Shown here: positions 32,908-42,351 of the stretch, one piece after another
How positions within the stretch are numbered: position 1 is the stretch's first letter
Layout: every line of letters starts with the position of its first letter
Assembly (NCBI GenBank): GCA_023228945.1
Contig: JALOAI010000006.1
Coordinates: 62,001-126,000 of the forward strand
Source of the DNA: Pigmentiphaga sp.
GTDB lineage: Bacteria; Pseudomonadota; Gammaproteobacteria; Burkholderiales; Burkholderiaceae_B
Length of the DNA: 64,000 bases
Reading direction: 5' to 3'
The notes under the pieces: model-generated
Seen by the model: the letters and a program-made list of their open reading frames with translations, nothing else
What the model was told of the DNA's origin: nothing
Databases searched by the model: none
Program-made: the position numbers and the translations under genes

Positions 32908-33855
32908 ATGCTGGACTTGAACCGCCTACAGCTCTTGCACCAACTTTCCATCCTGGGCACCGTGGGACGGGTGGCCGAGGCCCGTGAGCTCACCCGCCCG
33001 GCGGTGTCGCATCAACTGGCGCGCCTGGAGGAGGATGTCGGCACCGTTTTATTCGAACGCTCGGGCCGGGGCGTGAAACTGACTTCCGCGGGGCTGCAAC
33101 TGGTGGCGCGTAGCAAAGAGTTGCTGTCGCTGGCCGAGCGCATCGAGGCCGAGATGGAAGCCTTGAGCAGCGAGATCGCCGGCGAATTGCGTATCGCGGC
33201 GTTCGGTTCGGCGGCTTCGGGACTGGTGCCCGGCATGCTGCGCCTGCTGCAAAACCGCCATCCCCGCGTCGATGTGCATACGGTAGAAATGGAGTCCGAT
33301 GAGGGGATGCAGGCCGCCGCCGCCAAGCGCGTGGATCTGGCCGTGGTCTACGACCCGCCAGAAGCTTTTTCGCCGCCGGAGTCTTTACAGATGTTGCCGC
33401 TCTGCAAAGATCGCTTCGTCGCGGTGCTGCCGGCCGGCCACCGCTATGCGGGCCGTTCCCACTTGAGCCTGGCGGAGCTGTCGCAGGAGCGCTGGGACAT
33501 GAATACGGCATCGCGCGGCTATCATTCGCTGCTCATGCGCGCCTGCCAGGAACATGGCTTCGAACCGCGGGTGCGCAGTAGCTGCCGCAATCCCGCCGCA
33601 TCGCTGGAACTCATCCGCACCGGCGCCCTGGTGGCCGTTTTTCCGGCGTTGGTCATGATGGCGGCCCGGCACGACCCCGACTTCGCCATCATTCCGCTAA
33701 CACCACCGCTGGAGCGAACGATTTTCGTCGCCACGGTGCGCGAGAGTTCCCGACGGCCGGTCGTAGCCGCCGCCATCACGGCTCTACGCGAATCGTCTAG
33801 CGTTCTGCCCCGGACTGGCAACCGGCCCGGTTCCGCAGTAAAACAGCGAACGTAA
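32908..33855 (+). CDS. LysR-family regulator
   Basis: 315 residues from the ATG at 32908. HTH: MLDLNRLQLLHQLSILGTVG then RPAVSHQLARLEEDVGTVLFERSGRG. The effector domain has AAKRVDLAVVYDPPE. It is divergent from the amino-acid ABC operon, the likely target, and the cytosine-deaminase-like gene follows it by 22 bp. Confidence 0.88.
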   Translation: MLDLNRLQLLHQLSILGTVGRVAEARELTRPAVSHQLARLEEDVGTVLFERSGRGVKLTSAGLQLVARSKELLSLAERIEAEMEALSSEIAGELRIAAFGSAASGLVPGMLRLLQNRHPRVDVHTVEMESDEGMQAAAAKRVDLAVVYDPPEAFSPPESLQMLPLCKDRFVAVLPAGHRYAGRSHLSLAELSQERWDMNTASRGYHSLLMRACQEHGFEPRVRSSCRNPAASLELIRTGALVAVFPALVMMAARHDPDFAIIPLTPPLERTIFVATVRESSRRPVVAAAITALRESSSVLPRTGNRPGSAVKQRT

Positions 33856-33877
33856 CGTACTCCCCTTCTGAGTCGTC

Positions 33878-34345
33878 ATGGCAACCGAGGACATTTCCAT
33901 GGACCCTTTCCTGCAAGCAGCCCTCGACGAAGCCCGCCAGGGGCTGGCCGAAGGCGGTATTCCCATCGGCTCGGTGATCGTGTATCGCGGGAAGATCATC
34001 GGCCGTGGCCATAACCGGCGCGTGCAGCAAGGCAGCGCCATTCTGCACGGCGAGATGGATGCGTTCGAGAACGCCGGCCGGCAGCCGGCCAACGTGTATC
34101 GCGAAAGTGTGCTCTACACCACGCTGTCGCCCTGCGCCATGTGCAGCGGCGCGATCCTGCTTTATGGCATTCCGCGTGTGATAGTTGGCGAAAACCGCAG
34201 TTTCCTGGGCGAGGAAGACCTGCTGCGCTCGCGCGGCGTCAAGGTTGAGGTGATGCAGGATCCGGCCTGCATCGAGCTGATGCGACGCTTCATGGCCGAG
34301 CAGCCGCAGCTCTGGCATGAGGACATCGGGGTCCAGGACGCCTGA
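33878..34345 (+). CDS. Nucleoside/cytosine-type deaminase
   Basis: 155 residues of the zinc-dependent CDA superfamily: H-x-E in ILHGEMDAFENAG (His and catalytic Glu) and P-C-x-x-C in TLSPCAMCSGAILL. The GIPIGSVIVYRGKIIGRGHNRRVQ opening and the short C-terminus resemble fungal-type cytosine deaminase and related guanine/creatinine-type deaminases. An internal ATG at 33899 (MDPFLQAALDEARQGL) is an equally good start by homology. Hydrolytic deamination of a base or similar amidine; substrate not determinable. Confidence 0.88.
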   Translation: MATEDISMDPFLQAALDEARQGLAEGGIPIGSVIVYRGKIIGRGHNRRVQQGSAILHGEMDAFENAGRQPANVYRESVLYTTLSPCAMCSGAILLYGIPRVIVGENRSFLGEEDLLRSRGVKVEVMQDPACIELMRRFMAEQPQLWHEDIGVQDA

Positions 34346-34427
34346 GGCACGCCCCACCACATTCTCTGGCGAGTGGCGGGGCTATAGCGCCCCGCTTTGT
34401 GGCAGGCGGCCTCCCGGCGGGCCCGGT

Positions 34428-35402
34428 TTATTCCAAGGTGATCTTGCTCTCGCGGATCACCTCACCCCATTTCTCGCGCTCGGCCTTGGAGTAGGCCGTC
34501 ATCTCGGCGGGACTGCTGGGCGTGATCTCCAAACCCATGGCGGTAAAGCGCTCGACCACGGCGGGATCGGCCAGAGCCTCCCGGAGATCTTTGTTGAGAC
34601 GCTCGACCACCGCTTCCGGCACGCCCTTGGGAGCCACCAGGCCTTGCCAGGCGTAGGCTTCGAAATCGGCTACGCCTTGCTCGCTGAGCGTGGGGATATC
34701 GGGGAAGCTATCGAGGCGTTCGGCGCTGGCCACCCCGATGCCGCGCAGGGTGCCGGCGGCGAGGTGCTGCTGGCCACCGGCCGAATCGATGAACATGAAG
34801 GGGATCTGGCCGCTGAGAACGTCTTGCACCGCGGGCGCCGCGCCCCGGTAGGGAACGTGGACGAGATCGAGACCCGTGCGCAGGCGGAAAAGCTCGGTGG
34901 CGAGATGGTGCGGGCTGCCGGCCCCCGGCGTGCCGTAGTTGACGCCGTCGGGTTGGTCCTTGGCCCAGGCCAGGAACTCTTCGAGGTTGTTGGCCGGCAC
35001 CTTGGGATTGACCGCGAGGATCAATGGAAACCGAACGGTAAGGCCGATTTCGGTGAAGTCTTCGGCGGGATCGTAGGTGAGCTTGGAATACAGGAAGGGA
35101 TTGGCGGCCAGCGTGGCGGTGTCGGCCGACATGATCGTGTAGCCGTCGGGTTTGGCGCGCGCGGTGTGCGAAGCGCCGATGGCAGTGGCGGCCCCGGGCT
35201 TGTTGGCCACGACGATGGGCTGGCCCAGCGACTTCGACATGGTGTCGCTGAGTACGCGCGCGACGATATCGGTGCCGCCGCCAGCGGGATAGGGAACGAC
35301 CCACTCGATCGAGCGCGAGGGGTAGTCGGCCGCCAGGGTGGGTTGAACCAGGGCGAGAGACGCCGCGATCGCGCCGAACCAGCGCAGGGGCATGCGTTTC
35401 AT
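34428..35402 (-). CDS. Bug/TctC-family periplasmic solute-binding protein 3
   Basis: 324 residues from the ATG at 35402 (GGAG 6 bp upstream). Signal peptide MKRMPLRWFGAIAASLALVQPTLA. Motifs: YPSRSIEWVVPYPAGGGTDI, IVVANKPGAATAIG, VPYRGAAPAVQDVLSGQIPFMF. It stands alone between the deaminase and the flavohemoglobin gene, with no obvious enzyme partner. Confidence 0.92.
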   Translation of the reverse strand: MKRMPLRWFGAIAASLALVQPTLAADYPSRSIEWVVPYPAGGGTDIVARVLSDTMSKSLGQPIVVANKPGAATAIGASHTARAKPDGYTIMSADTATLAANPFLYSKLTYDPAEDFTEIGLTVRFPLILAVNPKVPANNLEEFLAWAKDQPDGVNYGTPGAGSPHHLATELFRLRTGLDLVHVPYRGAAPAVQDVLSGQIPFMFIDSAGGQQHLAAGTLRGIGVASAERLDSFPDIPTLSEQGVADFEAYAWQGLVAPKGVPEAVVERLNKDLREALADPAVVERFTAMGLEITPSSPAEMTAYSKAEREKWGEVIRESKITLE

Positions 35403-35555
35403 GGGATTCTCCAAAAACGACGGGGGAAATAGGGTTTGGCTTCGCCGTTCGCACGCGGAGGCGGAGCCGTACCAACACGATACACCGTTTGTTACGCTTT
35501 GGGTCACCGCGCTCTCGGGCCTTGGCCTGGCGGCAAAGCCCGAGTTTGACGCAGA

Positions 35556-36737
35556 TCAGGCTTCGAGCGCCTGCGCCGGGCCGAAGAACTCGTAGCGGCA
35601 TTGCTCGCCGGGCACGCCCAGCGCGGCCAGATGCGACTTTACTTGCGCCATGAAGGGAACGGGCCCCAGAAAGTAGGCATCGAGATCGCGGGTTTGCGGC
35701 AGCCACTTTTCGAGGTGCTCGCGGGTGAGGAAGCCCGTGCCGTCGGCGGTATCCTCGGCGCGGGGCTCGCTATAGCAGAAGAAGCGGCGGATGCCGGGAT
35801 AGCGCGCCGCCATATCGTCGACCCACTCGCGGAAGGCATGCACGCCGGCGTGGCGGGCGCAATGAATGAAGTGCACGGTACGCCCTTCGCGCGCGGCGGC
35901 TTCCAGCATGGGGATGGCGGGCGTGATCCCCACTCCAGCGGTAATGAGGGCCAGCGGCCGCTCGGATGCCTGGAGCGTGAAATCACCGGCCGGCGGGAAG
36001 ACATCCAGTTCGAAGTCTTCCTGAGCCATTTGGTGCATGAAGCCGGACACCTGGCCGCCGGGCTCGCGCTTGACGCTGATGCGGAACTGCGTGCCGTCGG
36101 GCGGCGCCGACAAGGAATAGTTGCGGCGGACTTCCGCGCCGTCGATTTCCAGGCGCAAGCCGAGGTACTGTCCGGGCACGAAGGCCGGCACCGGGCCGCC
36201 ATCCACGGGCCGCAGGTAGAACGACACGATCTCTTCGCTTTCGTCCTCACGGCGCACCACACGGAAGCGCCGGGCGCCGCGCCAGCCACCCGGGGCTTCG
36301 GCATTGGCCTGATAGACCTGCTCTTCGGCGCCGATCAGGAGATCGGCCAGTTGCTGGTAGGCCGCCGCCCAGGCCTCGATCACCTCATCGGTGGCGATAT
36401 CCGGACCGAGCACCTCGCGGATCGCCTGCAGCAGGCAAGTGCCAACGATGGGATAGTGCTCCGGCAGCACCTGCAGCGACACGTGTTTTTGAACCACCTG
36501 CCCCACCAGCGGGCCCAACGCCTCCAGGCGGTCGATATTGCGCGCATAGGCCAGGACACCGTTGGCCAGGGCTCGGGGTTGATCGCCGCTGGCCTGGTGG
36601 GCCTGGTTGAACAGCGGCCGCACTTCCGGATAACCCGACAACATGATCCGGTAGAAGTGCTGGGTCAACGCTTCGCCGCCGGTTTCGAGCAAGGGAACCG
36701 TGGCTTTGACGACTGCGCGATGGGCTTCGGACAACAT
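35556..36737 (-). CDS. hmp: Flavohemoglobin (nitric oxide dioxygenase)
   Basis: 393 residues, typical Hmp length. It converts NO and O2 to nitrate using NAD(P)H. Globin domain about 1-140 (VKATVPLLETGGEALTQHFY; proximal His in VVQKHVSLQV), FAD domain about 150-255 (RRNYSLSAPPDG, FRISVKREPGG), NAD domain to the end (LITAGVGITPAIPMLEAA, HCARHAGVHAF). Start at 36737 with AGGAGG 10 bp upstream. A sigma-54 type promoter (36796-36811) and the divergent norR gene show the expected NO-responsive control. Confidence 0.95.
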   Translation of the reverse strand: MLSEAHRAVVKATVPLLETGGEALTQHFYRIMLSGYPEVRPLFNQAHQASGDQPRALANGVLAYARNIDRLEALGPLVGQVVQKHVSLQVLPEHYPIVGTCLLQAIREVLGPDIATDEVIEAWAAAYQQLADLLIGAEEQVYQANAEAPGGWRGARRFRVVRREDESEEIVSFYLRPVDGGPVPAFVPGQYLGLRLEIDGAEVRRNYSLSAPPDGTQFRISVKREPGGQVSGFMHQMAQEDFELDVFPPAGDFTLQASERPLALITAGVGITPAIPMLEAAAREGRTVHFIHCARHAGVHAFREWVDDMAARYPGIRRFFCYSEPRAEDTADGTGFLTREHLEKWLPQTRDLDAYFLGPVPFMAQVKSHLAALGVPGEQCRYEFFGPAQALEA

Positions 36738-36795
36738 AATCGAACAAACCTCCTGAGGGTGATGGACCGCCAGAGCCTGGCGTCCTCTCTGTCTA

Positions 36796-36811
36796 TGCAA
36801 GCCGCATGCCA
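36796..36811 (-). promoter_or_regulatory. Sigma-54 (-24/-12) promoter for hmp
   Basis: On the minus strand TGGCATGCGGCTTGCA: GG and GC elements are exactly 12 bp apart and match TGGCAY-N6-TTGCA. It is 59-74 bp upstream of the hmp ATG. The divergent gene encodes a sigma-54 activator (NorR), which strongly supports function. Confidence 0.85.
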
Positions 36812-36865
36812 GTCGTAAAATTCTTTTATATCAATAACTTGTGAATATCATAGTCATTTTGATTC

Positions 36866-36877
36866 ATGAATATTCAT
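36866..36877. promoter_or_regulatory. 12-bp palindrome ATGAATATTCAT, candidate upstream activator site
   Basis: Perfect palindrome 55-66 bp upstream of the sigma-54 element; a related half, GTGAATATCAT, lies at 36841. The AT-rich block 36830-36910 is where NorR enhancers or an NsrR site would be expected. The canonical GT-N7-AC NorR site was not found by eye, so the binding protein is undecided. Confidence 0.4.
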
Positions 36878-36920
36878 TATCTTTTGGATAGGGTGTTATC
36901 ATATTGATTACGCTCCTAAG

Positions 36921-36996
36921 TGCAAGCTCCGCCATTGATGACGGGGTCAAGCGAGGTAGTCATCGTCTGGAGCCGAAGGCTCCCCCGGGCCAGTCC
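36921..36996. repeat. Dispersed palindromic repeat, copy C (inverted)
   Basis: Inverted relative to copy A: GACGGGGTCAAGCGAGG followed by the GGAGCC-GAA-GGCTCC hairpin and CCCCCG. About 45 bp match copy A; the first half is degenerate. It lies in the leader upstream of norR. Confidence 0.6.
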
Positions 36997-37055
36997 TGCG
37001 CCGCCGGGCCCTCCTGCCGCCATCTCATCACCGCCGCCCCTCGTCCGGGGCCACC

Positions 37056-38645
37056 ATGCCGCAAACCTTAGCCAGCCGCCTGCTCGACTCCCTGCTTCCC
37101 TTGCTGGATGATCTCGCCCGGGATCTCCCCACCGACGAACGCTACCGCCGGCTTTTGAACGCCTGCCATGCCGTGGTCCCCAGCGATGCCATCGCCCTCC
37201 TGCGCCTGGAACAGGATGTGCTGGTGCCCGTGGCCGTACTCGGCCTGCGCCACGACACCCTGGGCCGGCGCTTTGCCGTGGCCGAGCATCCCCGGCTCGC
37301 CGCCATCCTGCAAAGCACCGAGCCGGTACGCTTCGATGCCGATAGCCCTCTGCCCGACCCTTATGACGGACTGGTGGAAGGTCACCGGGGCCACTTGCCG
37401 ATCCATGACTGCCTGGGTTGCACCCTCTGGCTGGACGACCGCCCCTGGGGCGTGCTCACGCTCGATACCCTGGACCGCGCCCGTTTCGGCCCTATCGATC
37501 CGCCCACCGTGGCCAGCCTGAGCCGGCTGGCGGCCGCCACCGTCAAGGCGGTGGAACGGGTCGCCCAGTTGGCCCATCATGCCGAAGAGGGGCATCTGCT
37601 GGCCGAACAATTCCGTGCCAGCGCCCAGCAATTGCAAGCCCCGGAACTGGTGGGGCAAAGCCCCGCCTTCCGCCGCCTGCTGGCCGAGATCGACACCGTG
37701 GCCCACAGCGACCTTACCGTCCTGATCCAGGGCGAAACGGGTACCGGCAAGGAATTAGTGGCACAAATGCTGCATGCCCACTCGGCGCGCCATGATCGTC
37801 CGCTGATCACCCTCAATTGCGCCGCGCTGCCGGATCATTTGGTAGAAAGCGAGCTGTTCGGCCATGTCCGGGGCGCCTTCTCCGGCGCGCACCAGGATCG
37901 CAGCGGCCGCTTCGAACTGGCGCATCAAGGCACCCTGCTGCTCGATGAGATCGGCGAGTTGCCGCTGCCGATGCAGGCCAAGCTGCTGCGCGTGCTGCAA
38001 ACCGGCCAATTGCAGCGGGTCGGTTCCGATCTGGATCGCCGGGTCGACGTGCGCATCCTTGCCGCCACCAATCGCGACCTGGCCGATGCCGTACGTCGCG
38101 GACGCTTTCGCGCCGACCTCTACCACCGACTGAGCGTCTATCCCCTGCAAGTTCCACCCTTGCGCGAACGTGGCCGCGACGTGCTATTGCTGGCCGGCTT
38201 CTTTCTGGAGCAGATCCGCTTGCGGCTGCGGGTACGAAACTTGCGGTTGTCTTCGGCCGCCCAGGCGGCCTTGCTGGCGTACGATTGGCCCGGCAATGTG
38301 CGTGAACTCGAACACCTGCTGGGCCGGGCAGCGCTCAAGGCGCTGGCGCGCCAAGGCCGGTCCACGGCGGTGCTGACGCTCGACCTGCCCGAGCTCGATC
38401 TCGATGGCGGCCCGGCCGCGGTGGCGGCAGCTCCGCCGGCACCGCAGCAGGGCCTCGCGGCCGCACCTCCGCCGCCCGATGAGCCGCTTCGGGATTCGGT
38501 GGCAAGGCTGCAGCGCGAGCGCATCCAGGATGCCTTGGCGCGGCACGATCAGAACTGGGCGGCGGCGGCGCGCAGCCTCGGCCTGCATGCTGCCAACCTG
38601 CATCGCCTGGCGGCCCGGCTCGGCCTGAAACCCGCGGCGGGCTGA
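37056..38645 (+). CDS. norR: NorR-type sigma-54-dependent NO-responsive activator
   Basis: 529 residues. N-terminal GAF domain (about 1-175) that in NorR holds the NO-binding iron; the AAA+ domain (about 200-430) has Walker A GETGTGKE, GAFSGA (loop contacting sigma-54, GAFTGA in E. coli) and Walker B LLDEIGEL. A Fis-type HTH closes the protein (QNWAAAARSLGLHAANLHRLAARLGL). Divergent from hmp, which has a matching -24/-12 promoter, so hmp detoxification of NO is the likely output. No norVW or norB is next to it. Confidence 0.93.
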   Translation: MPQTLASRLLDSLLPLLDDLARDLPTDERYRRLLNACHAVVPSDAIALLRLEQDVLVPVAVLGLRHDTLGRRFAVAEHPRLAAILQSTEPVRFDADSPLPDPYDGLVEGHRGHLPIHDCLGCTLWLDDRPWGVLTLDTLDRARFGPIDPPTVASLSRLAAATVKAVERVAQLAHHAEEGHLLAEQFRASAQQLQAPELVGQSPAFRRLLAEIDTVAHSDLTVLIQGETGTGKELVAQMLHAHSARHDRPLITLNCAALPDHLVESELFGHVRGAFSGAHQDRSGRFELAHQGTLLLDEIGELPLPMQAKLLRVLQTGQLQRVGSDLDRRVDVRILAATNRDLADAVRRGRFRADLYHRLSVYPLQVPPLRERGRDVLLLAGFFLEQIRLRLRVRNLRLSSAAQAALLAYDWPGNVRELEHLLGRAALKALARQGRSTAVLTLDLPELDLDGGPAAVAAAPPAPQQGLAAAPPPPDEPLRDSVARLQRERIQDALARHDQNWAAAARSLGLHAANLHRLAARLGLKPAAG

Positions 38646-38768
38646 GCCAGCGCCAACGAGTTCTAGGCCAAGCCGGGTAGTATTGCTAGACTGGGTTCTC
38701 GCGCGGCGGTGTCAGCGTCGCCGCAAGCGCGCCACCCGCGCGTCATTTCCGGGAGACCGTTGCTCGTG

Positions 38769-40226
38769 ATGATCTCGACGACTACCCGAAGTCTGCTGCG
38801 TTCCCTGCCCGTGCTGGGCCTCGTTTTCGGCCTGCTGCTGCTGGCGGCGCAAGCCGTCACCCAAGCGGCACAAAACGCCGAGCCGGCTCCCGCCGTGCTG
38901 CTCGACGTGCGCGGCGCCATCGGCCCCGCCACCGCCGAGTACCTCGGCGCCGGCTTCGCCCATGCCCGGGAGCGGGGCGCGGCGGTGATCATCCTGCGCC
39001 TGGATACGCCGGGCGGCCTGGTCAGCTCCCTGCGCGACATCAACCGCGCCATCCTCGCCTCGCCCATTCCCATCATCAGCTATGTGGCTCCCGGTGGCGC
39101 GCAAGCGGCCAGCGCCGGCACCTACATGGTGTATGCCAGCCACGTGGCCGCCATGGCGCCGGGCACCAACCTCGGCGCCGCCACGCCCATTACCATGGGC
39201 GGCGCCCCCGAACCGGACTCCGAAGAAGGCGGCCAGCGCCGCCAACCCGCCGAAGATGCCAAAGCCAACGATCGCGATCCCGCACCCGGCACCGGCAAAA
39301 CGCCTACCGGAGCCGCCGGCGCCAAGGCGGTCAACGACGCGGTGGCCTACATCCGCAGCCTGGCGGAACTGCGCGGGCGCAACGCCGACTGGGCCGAAGC
39401 GGCGGTGCGCGAGGCCGCCAGCCTGCCGGCCTCCGAGGCCTTGAAGCTGAACGTGGTCGACATCATCGCCCCCAACGTGGACGATCTACTGCGCCAGGCC
39501 GATGGCCGCACCGTGCGGGTGGAAGCCACCGACGTCACTCTGGCCACCCAAGGCCTGGCGGTGGAAACCTTCGCTCCCACCTGGCGGCACCAGCTGCTCG
39601 CGGCCATCACGCATCCCAACCTGGCTTATCTGCTCCTGCTCATCGGCGTCTACGGGATTATTTTCGAGCTGATGAACCCGGGCGCTCTCTTCCCCGGCAC
39701 CATCGGCGGCATCAGCCTGCTCACCGCCCTGCTCGCGCTCAACATGCTACCCGTCAGCGCCGCCGGCATCGCCCTGCTCCTGCTCGGCATCGCCCTCATG
39801 GCGGCGGAGGCTTTCGTCAGCTCATTCGGCATCCTCGGCGTTGCCGGCCTGGCCGCCTTCGCCCTGGGCTCGGTCTTGCTGTTCGATGGCGACATTCCCG
39901 GCCTGGCCATCGATTGGCCGGTGATCGCGCTGGCCGCCGGCGGCAGCGCCGTGCTGCTGGTGATCGTACTGGCCGCCGTGGTGCGGGCGCACCGGCGGCC
40001 CCCTGTCACCAGCAGCAATCCTCCCGTGGGCGAGCCCGGCGTCGTGCTGCATTGGGCCGCGGGTTCGGGCACGGTGCAAGTGCATGGCGAAACCTGGCAA
40101 GCGCGCGGCGCCGCCGAGCTGCGGCCAGGCCAGCCGGTACGTATCGCCGATCGCCAGGGCCTGATCCTGGTCCTGGAACCCGCCCCGCCCGGCGCGGTCT
40201 CTTTCCCGGCGCCGCCCCGCGCCTGA
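38769..40226 (+). CDS. NfeD-family membrane serine protease (ClpP-like, long form)
   Basis: 485 residues. Signal or TM segment (about 8-32), ClpP-class protease domain (about 38-270) with AVIILRLDTPGGLVSSLRDI, the catalytic Ser in GGAQAASAGTYM and Lys in AKAVNDAVAYIRSLAELRGRNADWAE, then four TM helices (about 285-400) and a C-terminal OB-fold NfeD domain (VGEPGVVLHWAAGSGTVQVHGE). A poorly conserved linker rich in Pro, Ala and Asp sits at about 145-180. Paired with a slipin gene 32 bp downstream, its usual partner and likely substrate. Confidence 0.92.
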   Translation: MISTTTRSLLRSLPVLGLVFGLLLLAAQAVTQAAQNAEPAPAVLLDVRGAIGPATAEYLGAGFAHARERGAAVIILRLDTPGGLVSSLRDINRAILASPIPIISYVAPGGAQAASAGTYMVYASHVAAMAPGTNLGAATPITMGGAPEPDSEEGGQRRQPAEDAKANDRDPAPGTGKTPTGAAGAKAVNDAVAYIRSLAELRGRNADWAEAAVREAASLPASEALKLNVVDIIAPNVDDLLRQADGRTVRVEATDVTLATQGLAVETFAPTWRHQLLAAITHPNLAYLLLLIGVYGIIFELMNPGALFPGTIGGISLLTALLALNMLPVSAAGIALLLLGIALMAAEAFVSSFGILGVAGLAAFALGSVLLFDGDIPGLAIDWPVIALAAGGSAVLLVIVLAAVVRAHRRPPVTSSNPPVGEPGVVLHWAAGSGTVQVHGETWQARGAAELRPGQPVRIADRQGLILVLEPAPPGAVSFPAPPRA

Positions 40227-40258
40227 TACCCCAACCGCCACCCCTAAGGAGAAACCCG

Positions 40259-41077
40259 ATGTTCCTGATTCCCTATGCCATCGTTCTGGTCCTCCTGGCC
40301 GGCCTGATCGTCTCGATGGTGCGCATCATGCGCGAGTACGAACGCGGCGTGATCTTCACGCTCGGCCGCTTCTCCGGCGTCAAAGGCCCGGGCCTAATCA
40401 TCCTCGTTCCGTTCGTGCAGCAGGCGGTACGGGTAGACTTGCGCACCATCGTGCTGGATGTTCCCACGCAAGACGTGATCTCTCACGACAACGTATCGGT
40501 CAAGGTGAACGCCGTGGTGTATTTCCGCGTCGTCGACCCCGACAAGGCCGTGATCCAGGTCGAGAACTACATGGAGGCCACCAGCCAGCTGGCCCAGACC
40601 ACCCTGCGCTCGGTCCTGGGCAAGCACGACCTCGACGAAATGCTGGCCGAACGCGACAAACTGAACGACGCCTTGCGCTCGATTCTCGACACCCAGACCG
40701 ACGCCTGGGGCATCAAGGTCGCCAACGTCGAGATCAAGCACGTGGACATCGACGAAAGCATGGTGCGCGCCATCGCCCGCCAGGCCGAGGCCGAACGCAA
40801 CCGACGGGCCCGCATCATCAACGCCGAGGGCGAACACCAGGCCGCCGAACGCCTAGTGGAGGCGGCCACCATGCTGGCCGCGCAGCCTGAAGCCATGCAG
40901 CTGCGGATGCTGTCCACGCTGTACGACATTTCCAATGATCGAACCTCGACCATTGTCTTTCCGATGCCGGTGGATTTGTTGAAGGACATATTCCAGCCGA
41001 ATACCGGCGCACCAGGCGTGGTGGTGCGGCCGGGCCCGCAGACGGACACGCCGCCGACAGACTCCGATCGCACTTGA
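40259..41077 (+). CDS. SPFH-domain slipin (stomatin-like) protein
   Basis: 272 residues, TAAGGAGA RBS. A single N-terminal membrane segment (IPYAIVLVLLAGLIVSMVRI) precedes the SPFH domain (EYERGVIFTLGRFSGVKGPG; VNAVVYFRVVDPDKAVIQVENY). An Ala/Glu-rich coiled coil (ARQAEAERNRRARIINAEGE) and the C-terminal LYDISNDRTSTIVFPMPVDLL follow. Forms membrane microdomain scaffolds; co-transcribed with the NfeD protease, which cleaves the C-terminus of slipins in known systems. Confidence 0.93.
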   Translation: MFLIPYAIVLVLLAGLIVSMVRIMREYERGVIFTLGRFSGVKGPGLIILVPFVQQAVRVDLRTIVLDVPTQDVISHDNVSVKVNAVVYFRVVDPDKAVIQVENYMEATSQLAQTTLRSVLGKHDLDEMLAERDKLNDALRSILDTQTDAWGIKVANVEIKHVDIDESMVRAIARQAEAERNRRARIINAEGEHQAAERLVEAATMLAAQPEAMQLRMLSTLYDISNDRTSTIVFPMPVDLLKDIFQPNTGAPGVVVRPGPQTDTPPTDSDRT

Positions 41078-41280
41078 ATCACCGCGCCAGCCCAGAGGCG
41101 CTCACCCGCCACCCTATGAATGGAGCGCCAACCCGGTCAAACACGGTCCTGATCAGTCGTTCACGGACCTAGGGGGGGTCCCCTCCCGGCTCCAGGAGGA
41201 ATCGATCCGGATCCGCCTGGAGTGGCGCTCGAGAACGAGGCGACGTTCACACCCGTTTTCAGTGCCACGACCAGAGGTGG

Positions 41281-42228
41281 TCACTCTATCTTCAGCGCGG
41301 CTTCGCTTATCGTTTGGCGCAGCCAGGCAAGATCATCATGCGCTTCACGAGAGCGTAACCAGATCATGACCAGGTCCATTCTTGGCAATTCAATTGGAGG
41401 CTGGAAAAGACTGATGGAATACATCCGCGAGTATTTGACCGCAAGTGATCGAGGGACCAGGCTGATCAAGTCGGTACCAACAACGAGTTGTGGCAAAAGC
41501 GTAAAGTACGGCACCTGAAACTGTACTTTTTGAGTCAAATTCAATTGATTCAGTACCTCCTGCTCTATCGTATCTTGACCATCGGTGCGGCAATACATCG
41601 CGTGTGGTCGTGCAAAATACTCATCACTATCGACCGTCTTCTCATGACTCGGATGCCCACTCCACTGGATCCCCACAAAGTCATCCTGCATCACAATTTC
41701 GTGACCAAACCCGGCATCATCTTGTGAGATCCCGCATGCTCGCCAGTTGCTATCTAGATTAGGGCAAATAATCAGATCCAGTGTACCTAACTGCAGCTCC
41801 TTTCCTGAAGTTCCTGGCGTGGGCACCAGATTCAAAGTAATGCTGGGTGCTACCTCTCTCAGCATCGACCCCAACTTCGAGGTTACGATGGCCGATACAT
41901 AGTCTGCAGTAGCTATACGAAACTGCGTTTTTGCCTCTGCCGGCACAAAATCTTCCGACTGAAGCAATCTACTGGCCAGATCCATAACGCGCTCCACATC
42001 CGGAAGCAAACGCGTGGCCCTCTCGGTAAGCACCATACTCCTACCTTTCTGCAGCAAGAGTTCATCTTGAAAAATCTCCCGTAGCTGGCGCAGCGCTCCG
42101 CTGACAGTCGACTGCGTGAGATTAAGTCGATTTGCTGCCTTGGTCACGCTGGCGTATCTGAGCAGTTCTGCCAGGATAGGCAGCAGATTCATGTTGACTC
42201 GCCGCAGCGGGCTAACTTTGGTCGTCAA
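41281..42228 (-). CDS. LysR-family regulator of the NahR/NodD-like branch
   Basis: 315 residues. HTH: NMNLLPILAELLRYASVTKAA then NRLNLTQSTVSGALRQLREIFQDELLLQKGRS, matching the NLLVVF...T-Q-x-x-VS pattern of NahR, LinR and NodD relatives. Base composition is lower in G+C than the flanking 40 kb. It is divergent from the aldehyde dehydrogenase-nahE-nahD-like operon, but an IS element now separates the two. It probably activated this operon with an aromatic effector. An internal Met13 could be the true start. Confidence 0.85.
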   Translation of the reverse strand: MTTKVSPLRRVNMNLLPILAELLRYASVTKAANRLNLTQSTVSGALRQLREIFQDELLLQKGRSMVLTERATRLLPDVERVMDLASRLLQSEDFVPAEAKTQFRIATADYVSAIVTSKLGSMLREVAPSITLNLVPTPGTSGKELQLGTLDLIICPNLDSNWRACGISQDDAGFGHEIVMQDDFVGIQWSGHPSHEKTVDSDEYFARPHAMYCRTDGQDTIEQEVLNQLNLTQKVQFQVPYFTLLPQLVVGTDLISLVPRSLAVKYSRMYSISLFQPPIELPRMDLVMIWLRSREAHDDLAWLRQTISEAALKIE

Positions 42229-42351
42229 AGTAGACTCCCGGTTTAACTGAAGAAACTACACGCTTCGCGAGGGCGAAGGAACGAAACCTTCGGAGAGTGC
42301 TAACCGACGATAATAATAAAAGCACTTGCGTATGACCTGTCCGGGAATTTC

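Noticed and set aside
35601..36818. 405-codon frame opposite hmp
   Set aside because: Antisense to hmp, which has all three domains; no motif in the opposite reading.
36830..36910. Classical NorR GT-N7-AC or FNR TTGAT-N4-ATCAA sites upstream of hmp
   Set aside because: Neither pattern was found on reading both strands; only the AT-rich palindrome was kept as a candidate.
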